This document shows positions 34,122 through 44,246 of a DNA stretch of 64,000 nt, in pieces (position 1 is the first letter of the stretch; each line of letters starts with the position of its first letter). The DNA comes from Areca catechu. Its lineage: Eukaryota > Streptophyta > Magnoliopsida > Arecales > Arecaceae. Location: the NCBI GenBank assembly GCA_021397845.1, contig JAHSVC010000031.1, forward strand, positions 2,976,001 through 3,040,000, given 5' to 3'. The notes under the pieces were generated by a model. That model had not been told where the DNA came from, ran no database searches, and worked only from the letters and a program-made list of their open reading frames with translations. The translations under genes and the position numbers were made by a program.

Positions 34122-34912
34122 TGATGGGGAACGGGATCAAGATAGGATCGTCGGCGAGCTGAGAAGTCATCGAAGATTAGGGTATCCTATTTTCTTCTGT
34201 TGATTCTTATTTATTTCTATGGTGGTGGCGAAGGAATAATAGAGATGGAGGGTAGGAAAATTGGAACTCTAGGACCTAGGACTTAGATTCATGGAGAGAC
34301 ATCTCACCTCTAGGGCATCTCACCCATCCCACTACATGTAGCCCAGGGCATCCCACCCATCTCACTACATGCGGAGCCTAGGGCATCCTACCCAAATCAC
34401 TACCTGGGGTCGTAAAAGAAAATCCCTAAGATCATAGAGGGGACTCGATGGAGAAAAGGGGATAACTAGGGTCTCTCACCCCTCGATGCTCGAAAGTGAA
34501 GGACTAGGGTCTCTCACCCCTCAACGCCCGAAGGAAGGACATATGGGCCTCTCACCCTCCCCATATGGGCGAACGAAAAGAAAACACTCTTTTCTAAAAA
34601 AACTCTTTATTGACCAACTGATTTTTTTACAAATGACTGAGGGTGGTATTTATAGACCAGTCCTCCCTCGTTTGAATTTGAATACATAAAAAAGATAGGG
34701 ATGACTCAAATTCAAATACAAGATAGGATAAGATAAGCCTATCCATATCTAAATCCTAACCAACCAAATCATAATTCAAAATTCAAAAGATAAAGATAAA
34801 TCCTAAATAAATTTATTAAATATGTGCTGCTCTGAGATCAGTGCTGCTCTGAGATCAGTGCTGCTCCGGGATCGGTGCTGCTCCGGGATTAGTGCTGGTG
34901 ATGTCCCCATCA
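34122..34912 (-). repeat. Array W, LTR 1 (complete)
   Basis: On the minus strand it starts TGATGGGGACATC at 34912 and ends CGTTCCCCATCA at 34122, a length of 791 bp. A TATA box (complement of TTTATAGACC near 34650) is followed by the CATCGAGGGGTG-type leader motifs (complement near 34480-34560). Three copies of a GTGCTGCTCCG-type unit lie at 34827-34900. Confidence 0.85.
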
Positions 34913-36282
34913 TTCTCCTGAGATGGGAAAACTCAACTCCGTTGAGTCAGAATCAGGGGGGACGTTGGTGAAACTGAATCCAAACAATCAAAGGGGCTCT
35001 GCTCTTAGATCTGTTTGGCTCCGAGAATTGTGTAGCACTGAAAATCGTATAACTCTGGAATCCGTGTAGCTTGAAATTATGCAGCTCTGAAAACTATCAC
35101 AAATTATTTTTTTTTTCTCCTTTTTTTTTAAATTCATTTTTTTTTCTTTTTTTTTTTTTTTTTTTTTTTTTTAATTCCCTGCCTAATCCTGAAGTGGGTG
35201 AAATCGACAATAGAGGGAATGATTTCTCTTTAAGAAATGTGTAGCCTGAAGTCGCAGTGGAATGGAAGTTTGCTTTCGCGTTCATGCGTTGGAGCTTCTT
35301 CCTTCCCCATAGACCAAAAATGGGGAAAAGGGGAGGTCTTTGGAGAGTAGTCTGGCAAGTGTTCGCCGCGGCGGTGCTGGGAGGGAGACGGCGGCTCAGA
35401 TGGCAGGGTCGGTTGGTGATGGTGGCAGGTGTACGAGGTCCGACTGAGATCAGAGAGGACGATGGGGTCCAGAATTTCTCCAGGATAGCTCCGAGTTCCA
35501 TATCTCAAGGGAGAGATCGAGAGTCGGATCATCGGAGACCCCTCCAGGAGGCAGTCGTGATCGAGGTCGCCAAGAAAGTCTGGCGCTGGAGCTTCGATCA
35601 TGTCTCCCATGGTGAGAAAAAGAAGCGGAGAGCCGGATTAGGGGGAGGATTCACAGATGGGGATGGGGACTTAACAAAAGGTAGAGAGGAGGGGGGGCGG
35701 CGAAGTGGATCCATTGTCGAGGGTGGCAGTGGAGCGGCGGAGGTCCTTGTCACCGTCGTGGAGCTCGCGGCAGTGGCCGTCGAGGAGCTCGCGGCAGTGG
35801 CCGTCGAGGGTGGCGACGGCGGAGCGGGGTGTGGCACCGGGGGAAGGGAGTGTTTGATGTAGGAGATGGAGTCTTCGGCGAGCATTGCGAGGACGACGAC
35901 GGTGGTGGTGCTGTCGCCGCGGTGGCATCTTGGGAGTGGGAGATGTCGACGAGGTTGGTGGGCGGGAGGATTGGTTGGTTTGCCGGTGGCAGCAGGCGTG
36001 TTGGTGGAGTTTAGGAGGAAACACGGAAACAAGGAAAATTAAATCATTGGCAAGACCTGTACTATTTCGATGGAGCGGGGCCTCTCTTTTTTGGTACGCG
36101 GGGGGCGACTGCAGGAAGCACCCGTGGGGGCCAGCGGATGAAGACGAGATCGCTGCTATGTGGACAGAGGCTAGGGCAGTGGATGATCCAAAGGAAAATA
36201 GAGAATAATGGAACACGTTGAGGAAATCTAGGATTGGAGAAGAAATATACCCTAACATGATCTATTGCTCTAATACCAATTT
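34913..36282 (-). other. Array W, internal segment 1 (GC-rich, coding status unknown)
   Basis: Bounded by a tRNA-Met PBS (complement of GCTCTAATACCAATTTT at the right) and the ACTCAAC/GTTGAGT hairpin at 34931-34947 with a GAGGAGAA-like tract at the left. Between them lies about 1.1 kb of GC-rich DNA, then a long T-rich tract (35105-35172). Several overlapping frames are open on both strands. One minus frame reads MIEAPAPDFLGDLDHDCLLEG and another VVVLAMLAEDSISYIKHSL. I recognise no gag or pol domain. It could be captured host sequence. Confidence 0.6.
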
Positions 36283-36660
36283 TGATGAGGAACGGATCAG
36301 GATAGGATCGTTGATGAGCTGAGAAGTCATCGAAGATTAGGGTATCCTATTTTTTTCTGTTGATTTTTATTTTTTCTTACGGTGGTGGCGAAGGAATAAT
36401 AGAGGGAGGGTAGGAAAATTAGAACTCTAGGACCTGGGACTTAGTTCACGGAGAGACATCTCACCCACCGCACTACATGTAGCCCAGGGCATCCCACATG
36501 CGAAGCCTAGGGATCCCACCCAAATCACTACCTAGGGTCGTAAAAGAAAATCCCTAAGACCATAGAGGGGACTCGACGGGAAAAGGGTATAACTAGGTCT
36601 CTCACCCCTCGATGCCCGAAGGCGAAGGACAGATGGGACCTTTCACCCTCCCCATATGGG
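36283..36660 (-). repeat. Array W, LTR 2 (truncated)
   Basis: The LTR end and leader part are present, but the upstream half (TATA box and start) is deleted. The sequence jumps at CCCCATATGGG straight into the T-rich part of internal segment 2. Confidence 0.8.
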
Positions 36661-37786
36661 ATTTCTCTCTTTTTTTCACTTTTTTTTATTCCCTGCCTAA
36701 TCCTGAAGTGGGTGAAATCGGAAATAGAGGAATGATTTCTCTTTAAGAAACGTGTAGCTTGAAGTCGGTAGAGGAACGGAAGTTTGCTTTCGCATTCATG
36801 CGTTGGAGCTTCTTCCTTTCCCACATACCAAAAATAGGGGAAAAAGGGATGTCTTCGGAGAGTAGTCTAGCAGGGTTCGTCGACGACGGTGATGGGAGGG
36901 AGACGGCGGCTCGGACGGCGGGGTCGGTTGGTGATGGTGGCAGGTGTACCAGGTCCGGCTGAGATCAGAGAGGATGATGGGGTCCAGAATTTCTTTGGCG
37001 ATAGCTCCGATTTCCACATCTCGGGGGAGAGATCGAGAGCCGGATCATTGGAGAACCCCTCCAAGAGGCAGTCGGATCGAGGTTGCCAAGAAAGCCTGGC
37101 GTGGAGCTTCGATCACGTCTCCCACTGTGAGAAAAAGACACAAAGAGACGGATTTATGGGGGCAGGATTCACGGATGGAGGATGGGGACTTCACGGAAGG
37201 TAGAGAGGAGGGGGGCGGCGAAGTGGATCCATCATCGAGGGTGGCAGCGGAGCATTGGAGGTCCTTGTCGCCATCATGGAGCTCGCGGTAGTGGCCGTCG
37301 AGGGTGGCGGCGGCGGAGCGGTGTGCGGCACCGTGGAAGGGAGTGTTCGATGTAGGAGATGGAGTCATCGACGAGCATTGCGAGGATGATGATGGTGGTG
37401 GTGCCGTCGCCGGCGGTGGCATCCTGGGAGCGGGGAGATGTCGACGAGTTGGTTTGGCGGGGAGGATTGGTTGGGTCGGCCGGTGGCAGCAAGCATGTTG
37501 GTGGAGTTTAGGAGGAAACACGGAAATAAGGAAAATAAATCATTGGCAAGACCTGTACCATTTCGATGGAGCGGGGCCTCTTTTTTGGGGACGGTGAGGG
37601 GGCGGCTGCAGGAAGCACCCAGCACCCGTGGGAGGCCAGCTGATGAAGATGAGATCCTGATGTGTGGACGGTGGCTATGGGCAGTGGATGATCTACAGGA
37701 AAAATAGAGAATGATGGAACCCATGGGGGAAATCTAGGATTGGGGAAGAAATGTACCCTAACCTGACCATTGCTCTGATACCAATT
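36661..37786 (-). other. Array W, internal segment 2
   Basis: It matches internal segment 1 through the GC-rich block and ends at a PBS (GCTCTGATACCAATTT complement, 37771-37786). The hairpin end is lost in the deletion shared with LTR 2. Open minus frames contain LAMLVDDSISYIEHSL and KEEAPTHECES, parallel to segment 1. Confidence 0.7.
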
Positions 37787-38056
37787 TGATGGGGAACGGG
37801 ATCAGGATAGGATCGTCGAGGAGTTGAGAAGTCACCGAAGATTAGGGTATCCTATTTTTTTTGTTGATTTTTATTTTTTTCTGCGGTGGTGGCTAATGAA
37901 TAATAGAGATGGAGGGTTGAAAAATTGGAACTCTAGGACCTGGGACTTAGATTCACGGAGAGACATCTCACCTCTAGGGCATCTCACCCACCCCACTACA
38001 AGTAGCCCAGGGATCCCCACATCTCTACATGCGGAGCCTAGGCCATCCCACCTAAG
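37787..38056 (-). repeat. Array W, LTR 3 (truncated)
   Basis: Only the terminal 270 bp of the LTR remain. It joins the middle of internal segment 3 near 38056, at the short shared string GGTTGGG. Confidence 0.78.
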
Positions 38057-38371
38057 GTTGGGTCGGCCGGTGGCAGCAGGCGTGTTGGTGGAGTTTAGGA
38101 GGAAACACGGAAATAAGGAAAATTAAATCATTGGCAAGACCTGTACCATTTCGATGGAGCGGGGCCTCTTCTTTTTGGGACGGTGAGGGGGCGGCTGCAG
38201 GAAGCACCCAGCACCCGTGGGAGGCCAGTGATGAAGACGAGATGGCTGATGTGTGGACGGTGGCTATGGGCAGTGGATCTACAGGAAAAATAGAGAATGA
38301 TGGAACCCATGGGGAAATCTAGATTGGGGAAGAAATGTACCCTAACCTGACCAATTGCTCTGATACCAATT
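38057..38371 (-). other. Array W, internal segment 3 (truncated)
   Basis: Only the PBS-proximal 315 bp are left, starting in the GGTCGGCCGGTGGCAGCAGGC region. The PBS is at the right edge (GCTCTGATACCAATT complement). Confidence 0.75.
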
Positions 38372-39147
38372 TGATGGGGAACGGATCAGGATAGGATCGT
38401 CGAGGAGTTGAGAAGTCGCCGAAGATTAGGGTATCCTATTTTTTTTTGTTGATTTTTATTTTTTTTTCTCTGCGTGGTGGCTAATGAATAATAGAGATGG
38501 AGGGTAGGAAAATTGGAACTCTAGGACCTGGGACTTAGATTCACGAGAGACATCTCACCTCTAGGGCATCTCACCCACCCCACTACAAGTAGCCCAGGGC
38601 ATCCCACCCATCTCACTACATGCGGAGCCTAGGCCATCCCACCCAAATCACTACCTGGGGCCGTAAAAGAAAATCCCTAAGACCATAGAAGAGACTCGAC
38701 GGGAAAAAGGGGATAACTAGGGTCTCTCACCTCTCGACGCTCGAATGCTAAGGACTAGGGTCTCTCACCCCTCAATGCCCGAAGGCGAAGGACAGATGGG
38801 CCTTTCACCTCCCCATATGGGCGAACGAAAAGAAAACACTTTTTTCTAAAAGAACTCTTTATTGACCAAACTAATTTTTTTACAAAAGATTGAGGGTGGT
38901 ATTTATAGAACTGTCCATCCTCGTATGAATTTGAATACAGGATAAAAGATAGGGATGACCCAAATTCAAATACAAGATAGGATAAGATAAGCCTATCCAT
39001 ATCTAAATCCTAACCAACCAAATCATAATTCAAATTCAAAGATAATGATAATCCTAAATAAATTTATTGAAATATATGCTATTCCGAGATCAGTGCTGCT
39101 CCGGGATCGGTGATGCTCTGGCATTAGTGCTGGCGATGTCCCCATCA
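38372..39147 (-). repeat. Array W, LTR 4 (complete)
   Basis: It is 776 bp with intact termini (TGATGGGGACATC at 39147; CCCCATCA end at 38372). A TATA box lies on the complement near 38900 (TTTATAGA), with leader motifs at 38730-38820. Confidence 0.84.
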
Positions 39148-40504
39148 TTCCCCTGAGATGGGGAAAACTCGACTCCATTGAGTCAGAATCAGGGGGACGT
39201 TGGTGAAAGTGAATCCAATCAATCATAGGTGCTCTGCTCTTAGATCTGTTTGGCTCCGAGAATCGTGCAGCATTGAAATCGTATAACTCTAGAATCTGTG
39301 TAGCTTTAATTATGCAGCTCTGGAAACTATCATAAAATTTTTTTTTTCTCCTTTATTTTAAATTCATTTTTTTTTTCTTTTTTTTCTCTCTTTTTTTTCA
39401 CTTTTTTTTTTTTAATTCCCTGCCTAATCCTGAAGTGGGTGAAATCAGCAATAGAGGGAATGATTTCTCTTTAAGAAATGCATAGCTTGAAGTCCGCAGA
39501 GGAACGGAATTTGCTTTCACGTTCGTGAGTTGGAGCTTCTTCCTTCCCTACAGACCAAAAATAGAGGAAAGGGGTGGTCTTCGGAGAGTAGTCTGGCAGG
39601 TGTTCGCCGTTAGCGGTGCTGGGAGGGCGACGGCGGCTCGGACGGCGGGGTCGGTTGGTGATGGTGGTAGGTGTACAGGGTCCGGCTGAGATTAGAGACG
39701 ACGATGGGGTCCAGAATTTCTCCGATGATAGCTCCGAGTTCCACATCTTGGGGGAGAGATCGAGAGCCAGATCATCGAAGACCCCCCCAGGAGGCAGTCG
39801 AGACCGAGGTCGCCAAGAAAGTCTGGTGCTGGAGCTTCGACCACATCTCCCATGGTGAGAAAAAGAAGCAGAGAGCCGGATTTAGGGGGGGAGGATTCAC
39901 TGATGGAGGATTGGACTTCATGGAAGGTAGGGGGGGCGGCGAAGTGGATCCATCATCGAGGGTGGCAGCGGAGCGGTGGAGGTCCTTGTCGCCATCGCGG
40001 AGCTCTCGCGATAGTGGCCATCGAGGGAGGCGATGGCGGAGCAAGGTGCGGCACCGGGTGAAGGAGTGTTCATTGTAGGAGATGGAGTCATCGGCGAGCA
40101 TTGAGAGGACGATGACGGTGGTGGTGCCGTCGCCGGCGGTGGCATCCTGGGAGAGGGAGATGTCGACGAGGTTTGTGGGCGGGGAGGATTGGTTGGGTCG
40201 GCCGTGGCAGCAGGCGTGTTTGTGGAGTTTAGGAGGAACACGAAAATAGGAAAATTAAATCGTTGGCAAGACCTGTACCATTTCGATGGAGCAGGGCCTC
40301 TTCTTTTTGGGACGGTGAGGTGGGAGCTGCAGGAAGCACCCAGCACCCGTGGGAGGCCACGGATTAAGACGAGATCACTGCTGTGTTGACGGTGGCTATG
40401 GGCAGTGGATGTCCACAGGAAAATAGAGAATGATGGAACCCGTTGGGAACTCTATGATTGGGGAAGAAATGTACCCTAAACCTGACCTATGCTCTGATAC
40501 TATT
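39148..40504 (-). other. Array W, internal segment 4
   Basis: Full-length counterpart of segment 1 with the hairpin (39167-39183), T-rich tract (39340-39415), GC-rich block and PBS. A minus frame of 109 codons (39772-40101) reads DSISYNEHSF, DGDKDLHRSAATLDDGS and ALCFFFSPWE. The same residues recur in segments 1, 2 and 5, but other frames are conserved equally because the copies are close. Confidence 0.65.
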
Positions 40505-40628
40505 TGATGGGGAACGGGATCAGGATAGGATCGTCGGTGAGCTGAGAAGTCGCCGAAGATTACTCCGAGATCAGTGCTGCTCCGAGATCAGTGATGCTCC
40601 GGCATTAGTGCTGGCGATGTCCCCATCA
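40505..40628 (-). repeat. Array W, LTR 5 (internally deleted)
   Basis: Both LTR ends are present (TGATGGGGACATC at 40628 and the CCCCATCA end at 40505), but about 650 bp between them are missing. Confidence 0.82.
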
Positions 40629-42012
40629 TTTTCCTGAGATAGAAAAAACTTGACTCCGTCAAGTCAGAATCAGAGGGGACTTTGGTGAAACTGAATCCAA
40701 TCAATCAAAGGGACTCTGCTCTAAGGGACTCTGCTCTAAGATCTGTTTGGACCGAGAATCATGCAGCACTGAAAATCCATATAACTCTGGAATCCATGTA
40801 GCTTGAAATTATGCAGCTCTGGAAACTATCACAAATTAATTTTTTTCTCCTTTTTTTTAAATTCATTTTTTTTTCTTTTTTTTTCTCTCTTTTTTTCAAT
40901 TTTTTTTTTTAATTCCCAGCTAATCCTGAGTGGGTGAAATCGGCAATAGAGGAAATGATTTCTCTTTAAGAAATGTGTAGCTTGAAGTCCGCAGAGGAAC
41001 GGAAGTTGCTTTCGCGTTCATGCGTTGGAGATTCTTCTCCATAGACCAAAACAGTGGGGAAAAGGGAGGTCTTCAGAGAGTAGTTGGCAGGTGTTCACCG
41101 GCGGTGGCACTGGAGGGAGACGGTGGCGATGGCTCGGACGGTGGTGTCAGTGGTGATGGTGGCAGGTATACGGGGTCCGGCTGAGATCAGAGAGGACGAT
41201 GGGGTCCAGAATTTCTCTGGCGATAGCTCTGAGTTCCACATCTCGGGGAGAGATCATGAGCCGGATCATCAGAGAACCCCTATAGGAGGCAGTCGAGATC
41301 GAGGTCGCCAAGAAAGTCTGGTGTTGGAGCTTCGACCACGTCTCCATGGTGAGAAAAAGAAGCAGAGAGCCGGATTTAGGGGGGAGGATTCATGAATGGA
41401 GGATGGGGACTTCACGGAAGGTAGAGAGGAGGGGGGGCGGCGAAGTGGATCCATCATCGAGGGTGGTAGAGGAGTGGCAGAGGTCCTTGTCACCGTCGTG
41501 GAGCTCACGACAGTGGCCATCTAGGGTGGCGACGGCGGAGCGGGGTGTGCACCGGGGGAAGGGAGTGTTCGATGTAGGAGATGGAGTCATCGACGAGCAT
41601 TGCGAGGACGACGACGGTAGTGGTGCCATCGCCGGCGTTGGCATCCTGGGAGCGGGAAATGTCGACGAGGTTGGTGGGCAGGGAGGATTGGTGGGTCGGC
41701 CGGTGGCAGCTGGCGTGTTGGTGGAGTTTAGGCAGAAACACGGAAATAAGGAAAATTAAATCGTTGGCAAGACCTGTACCATTTCGATGGAGCGGGGCAT
41801 CTTCTTTTTGGGGACGGTGAGGGGGCAGCTACCGGAAGCTCCCAGCACCCGTTGGAGGCCAGCGGATATAAAGACTAGATCGCTGCTATGTGGACGGTGG
41901 CTATGGGCAATGAATGATCCACAGGAAAAACAGAGAATGATGGAACCGTGGGGGAAATCTAGGATTGGGGAAGAAATGTACCATAACCTGACTTATTGCT
42001 CTGATACCAATT
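40629..42012 (-). other. Array W, internal segment 5
   Basis: Full-length internal segment with hairpin ACTTGAC/GTCAAGT (40648-40664), T-rich tracts, the GC-rich block and a PBS at 41998-42012. It is the copy nearest to the right terminal LTR. Confidence 0.7.
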
Positions 42013-42789
42013 TGATGGGGAACGGGATCAGGATAGGATCGTCGGTGAGCTAAGAAGTCGTTGAAGATTAGGGTATCCTATTTTTTTCTGTTGATTTTAT
42101 TTTTTCTACGGTGGTGGCAAAGGAATAATAGAGATGGAGGGTAGGCAAATTGGAACTCTAGGACCAGGGACTTAGATTCACAGAGAGACATCTCACCTCC
42201 AGGGCATCTCACCCACCCCATTACATGTAGCCCAGGGCATCCCACCCATCTCACTTCATGCGAAGCCTAGGGCATCCCACCCAAATCACTACCTGGGGCC
42301 GTAAAAGAAAATTTCTAAGACCATAGTGGGGACTCGATGGGAAAAAGGGGATAACTAGGGTCTATCACCCCTCGATGCTCGAAAGCAAAGGACTAGGGTC
42401 TCTCACCCCTCGATGCCCGAAGGCAAAGGACAGATGCCCTTTCACCCTCCCCATATGGGGCGAACGAAAAGAAACACTCTTTTTCTAAAAAAACTCTTTA
42501 TTGACCAAACTGATTTTTTTACAAAGGACTGAGGTTGGTATTTATAGACCTGTCCACCCTCGTTTGAATTTGAATACAGGATAAAAGATAGGGATGACTC
42601 AAATTTAAATACAAGATAGGATAAGATAAGCCTATCCATATCTAAATCCTAACCAACCAAATCATAATTCAAAATTCAAAAGATAAAGATAAATCCTAAA
42701 TAAATTTATTAAAATCTATGCTGCTCCGAGATCAATGCTGCTCCGAGATCGGTGCTGCTCCGGGATTAGTGCTGGCAATGTCCCCACCA
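42013..42789 (-). repeat. Array W, LTR 6 (complete, outer)
   Basis: It is 777 bp long. Its start is TGGTGGGGACATT at 42789 (second position changed), and it is directly followed on the plus strand by the GGAAA duplication. TATA box complement near 42540 and leader motifs at 42350-42430. Confidence 0.84.
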
Positions 42790-42791
42790 GG

Positions 42792-42911
42792 AAAGGCCCT
42801 TATCGGATCATCGAAGTGATACGACCCAGAACTTACCAGATTAAAAGCCTTAATGGCTACCGAATGGCCCGATCTTGGAATGTGGACAACCTTCATAAAT
42901 ATTATCAATGA
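42792..42911 (+). pseudogene. Integrase C-terminal end of T' (after array W)
   Basis: An in-frame run of 39 codons reads GPYRIIEVIRPRTYQIKSLNG and MARSWNVDNLHKYYQ, then stop TGA. This is the standard end of a Tat integrase. It continues the frame that stops at DKLSP before array W. It is intact in itself, but there is a one-base shift upstream of the insertion site. Confidence 0.82.
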
Positions 42912-43486
42912 AGTTATCTCTCTTCCTCCCTACTTTTCCTGTCATGATCCATCTGACAAGCAAAGAATAAGCCTAATCGGCCAACTCATCGGTGCATCTG
43001 ACAAACAATGAGTAGGCCTAACCAGCTAACTAAATCAGTAAGCGACATCTAACCCACCGGCCCATATATGATAAACAGAGTTAGTCTAGCCCACCATCTC
43101 ATTTGTATATCTGAAGAAAGCTAGTCTAACTAGCTAGGCCACAATGTTCCTCAAAGAAAACATTAATGCCCCTTTTAATAACCCTTATATCATGGAACCT
43201 TCATTTTGAAGGCACCACACTATTGAGAATAAGAAAAAGCTGACAGTGTCAAACTTTGAAAAATTTTCGTAAATCATCCTAAGAAAATTCAAGTATCGGA
43301 AATCAAAAATAAGATCGATCAATCTATACTTAGAAAAATTTCAAAGGCATTCATTAAAAAGTACTCATTGAACAAAAGAAGAGTTTCATTCATCTGGAAA
43401 GATTTTTTACATACTTTCGAAAGGAAGTTGATGCACATGAACAGGTAAGGAAAAATGAAAACTATATACATCAGGATTAGTTTTCT
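42912..43486 (+). other. T' region after pol, no gene seen
   Basis: This AT-rich stretch contains repeated CTAATCGGCCAACTC-like words (42965-43050). It has no ORF, RNA gene or LTR end that I can support. Confidence 0.5.
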
Positions 43487-44161
43487 TCAACTGGTCCAAA
43501 GTAGAGCAACAATGACAGCCTCTTGGATGGATACTTCTTTGGTTATTGGAGCAGGCATATCTTCAACCTCCTGAATAGATATGTCTTCGGTTGAAAGAGC
43601 TGGCATATCTTTGACTGGTTTTTCTTCTCCATCTTCCTCATCAATATCATCATTGGTAACAGTAATGGTGAAGATATCTAAATCCGGATATATCTTCTTG
43701 ACTTTCTTTAGGTAGTCCTGAAAGCCAATGTTGTAGCTCTCTGCCCTCGCTTCATTCATTTCGTCATTGAAAGATTTGGAATTCTTGTATTCTTTAACGG
43801 CATGATGGACTTGTTGGTCAGCTATCTCTACCCTTTGTTCGACCGACTCCACCCTTTGTTCAAGGGTGCAACCTTCTCTTCCAATTTGGCCCTTTGGGTC
43901 ATGGCCTCTTCAAGTTTTTTAAGGTTGTCTCTCATTATTATTTTAGCCGAAGGCAACTTCTTCTCTTTATTCTTCAGTTTGGTAACAAGCTCGGTTGTCT
44001 TGGATTGAGCCACCTTCAATTCCTTCTCCAATGAAAGATTGATGATAGTGCTCTAGTTCAATCCTGTTCCATGGCTGCTCGAAATTTCTCAACCACTTCT
44101 TTTTTAGCTTTAACCGACTCCATCTAGTCCTAAAGACCTTTACTAAAGTCAGTGAATCCAT
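43487..44161 (-). pseudogene. Antisense coiled-coil ORF downstream of Tat pol
   Basis: Three overlapping minus-strand frames together give a coiled-coil protein tail: ELKVAQSKTTELVTKLKNKEK, MRDNLKKLEEAMTQRAKLEEK, then QQVHHAVKEYKNSKSFNDEM, ESYNIGFQDYLKKVKKIYPDLD and an acidic end. A pattern with GF.D...KV...(F/Y)PDLD occurs in coiled-coil tails of plant mobile-domain-type transposon proteins. Some Tat elements are known to carry an antisense ORF after pol. Frameshifts break this copy, and the upstream part is cut off by Sirevirus R1. The role is unknown. Confidence 0.55.
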
Positions 44162-44246
44162 GAGTGCCCTCTACTATCAGAAAAAGTTTGTGAATGAATT
44201 GCCAAGAAAAGCATGGACAAAGTTAGCAATAATAATAAAAGCCTGT

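Larger units (their letters stand above)
34122..42789 (-). mobile_element. Array W: six LTRs alternating with five internal segments
   Basis: One GGAAA duplication frames 8,668 bp made of LTR-internal units in the same orientation: 34122-34912 LTR, 34913-36282 internal, 36283-36660 LTR, 36661-37786 internal, 37787-38056 LTR, 38057-38371 internal, 38372-39147 LTR, 39148-40504 internal, 40505-40628 LTR, 40629-42012 internal, 42013-42789 LTR. A single element inserted into T' and then grew by unequal exchange, or a concatemer integrated. No retroviral protein is encoded. Confidence 0.85.

Noticed and set aside
35105..35172. Poly-T tract as a microsatellite or a poly(A) tail of a minus-strand retrogene
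   Set aside because: Similar T-rich tracts occur at the same place in the other W interiors (39340-39415, 40850-40915), so it belongs to the element. No processed gene is recognisable.
34122..42789. Satellite DNA array
   Set aside because: Units have LTR termini, PBS and polypurine tracts, and one flanking target duplication, so it is a retrotransposon concatemer.
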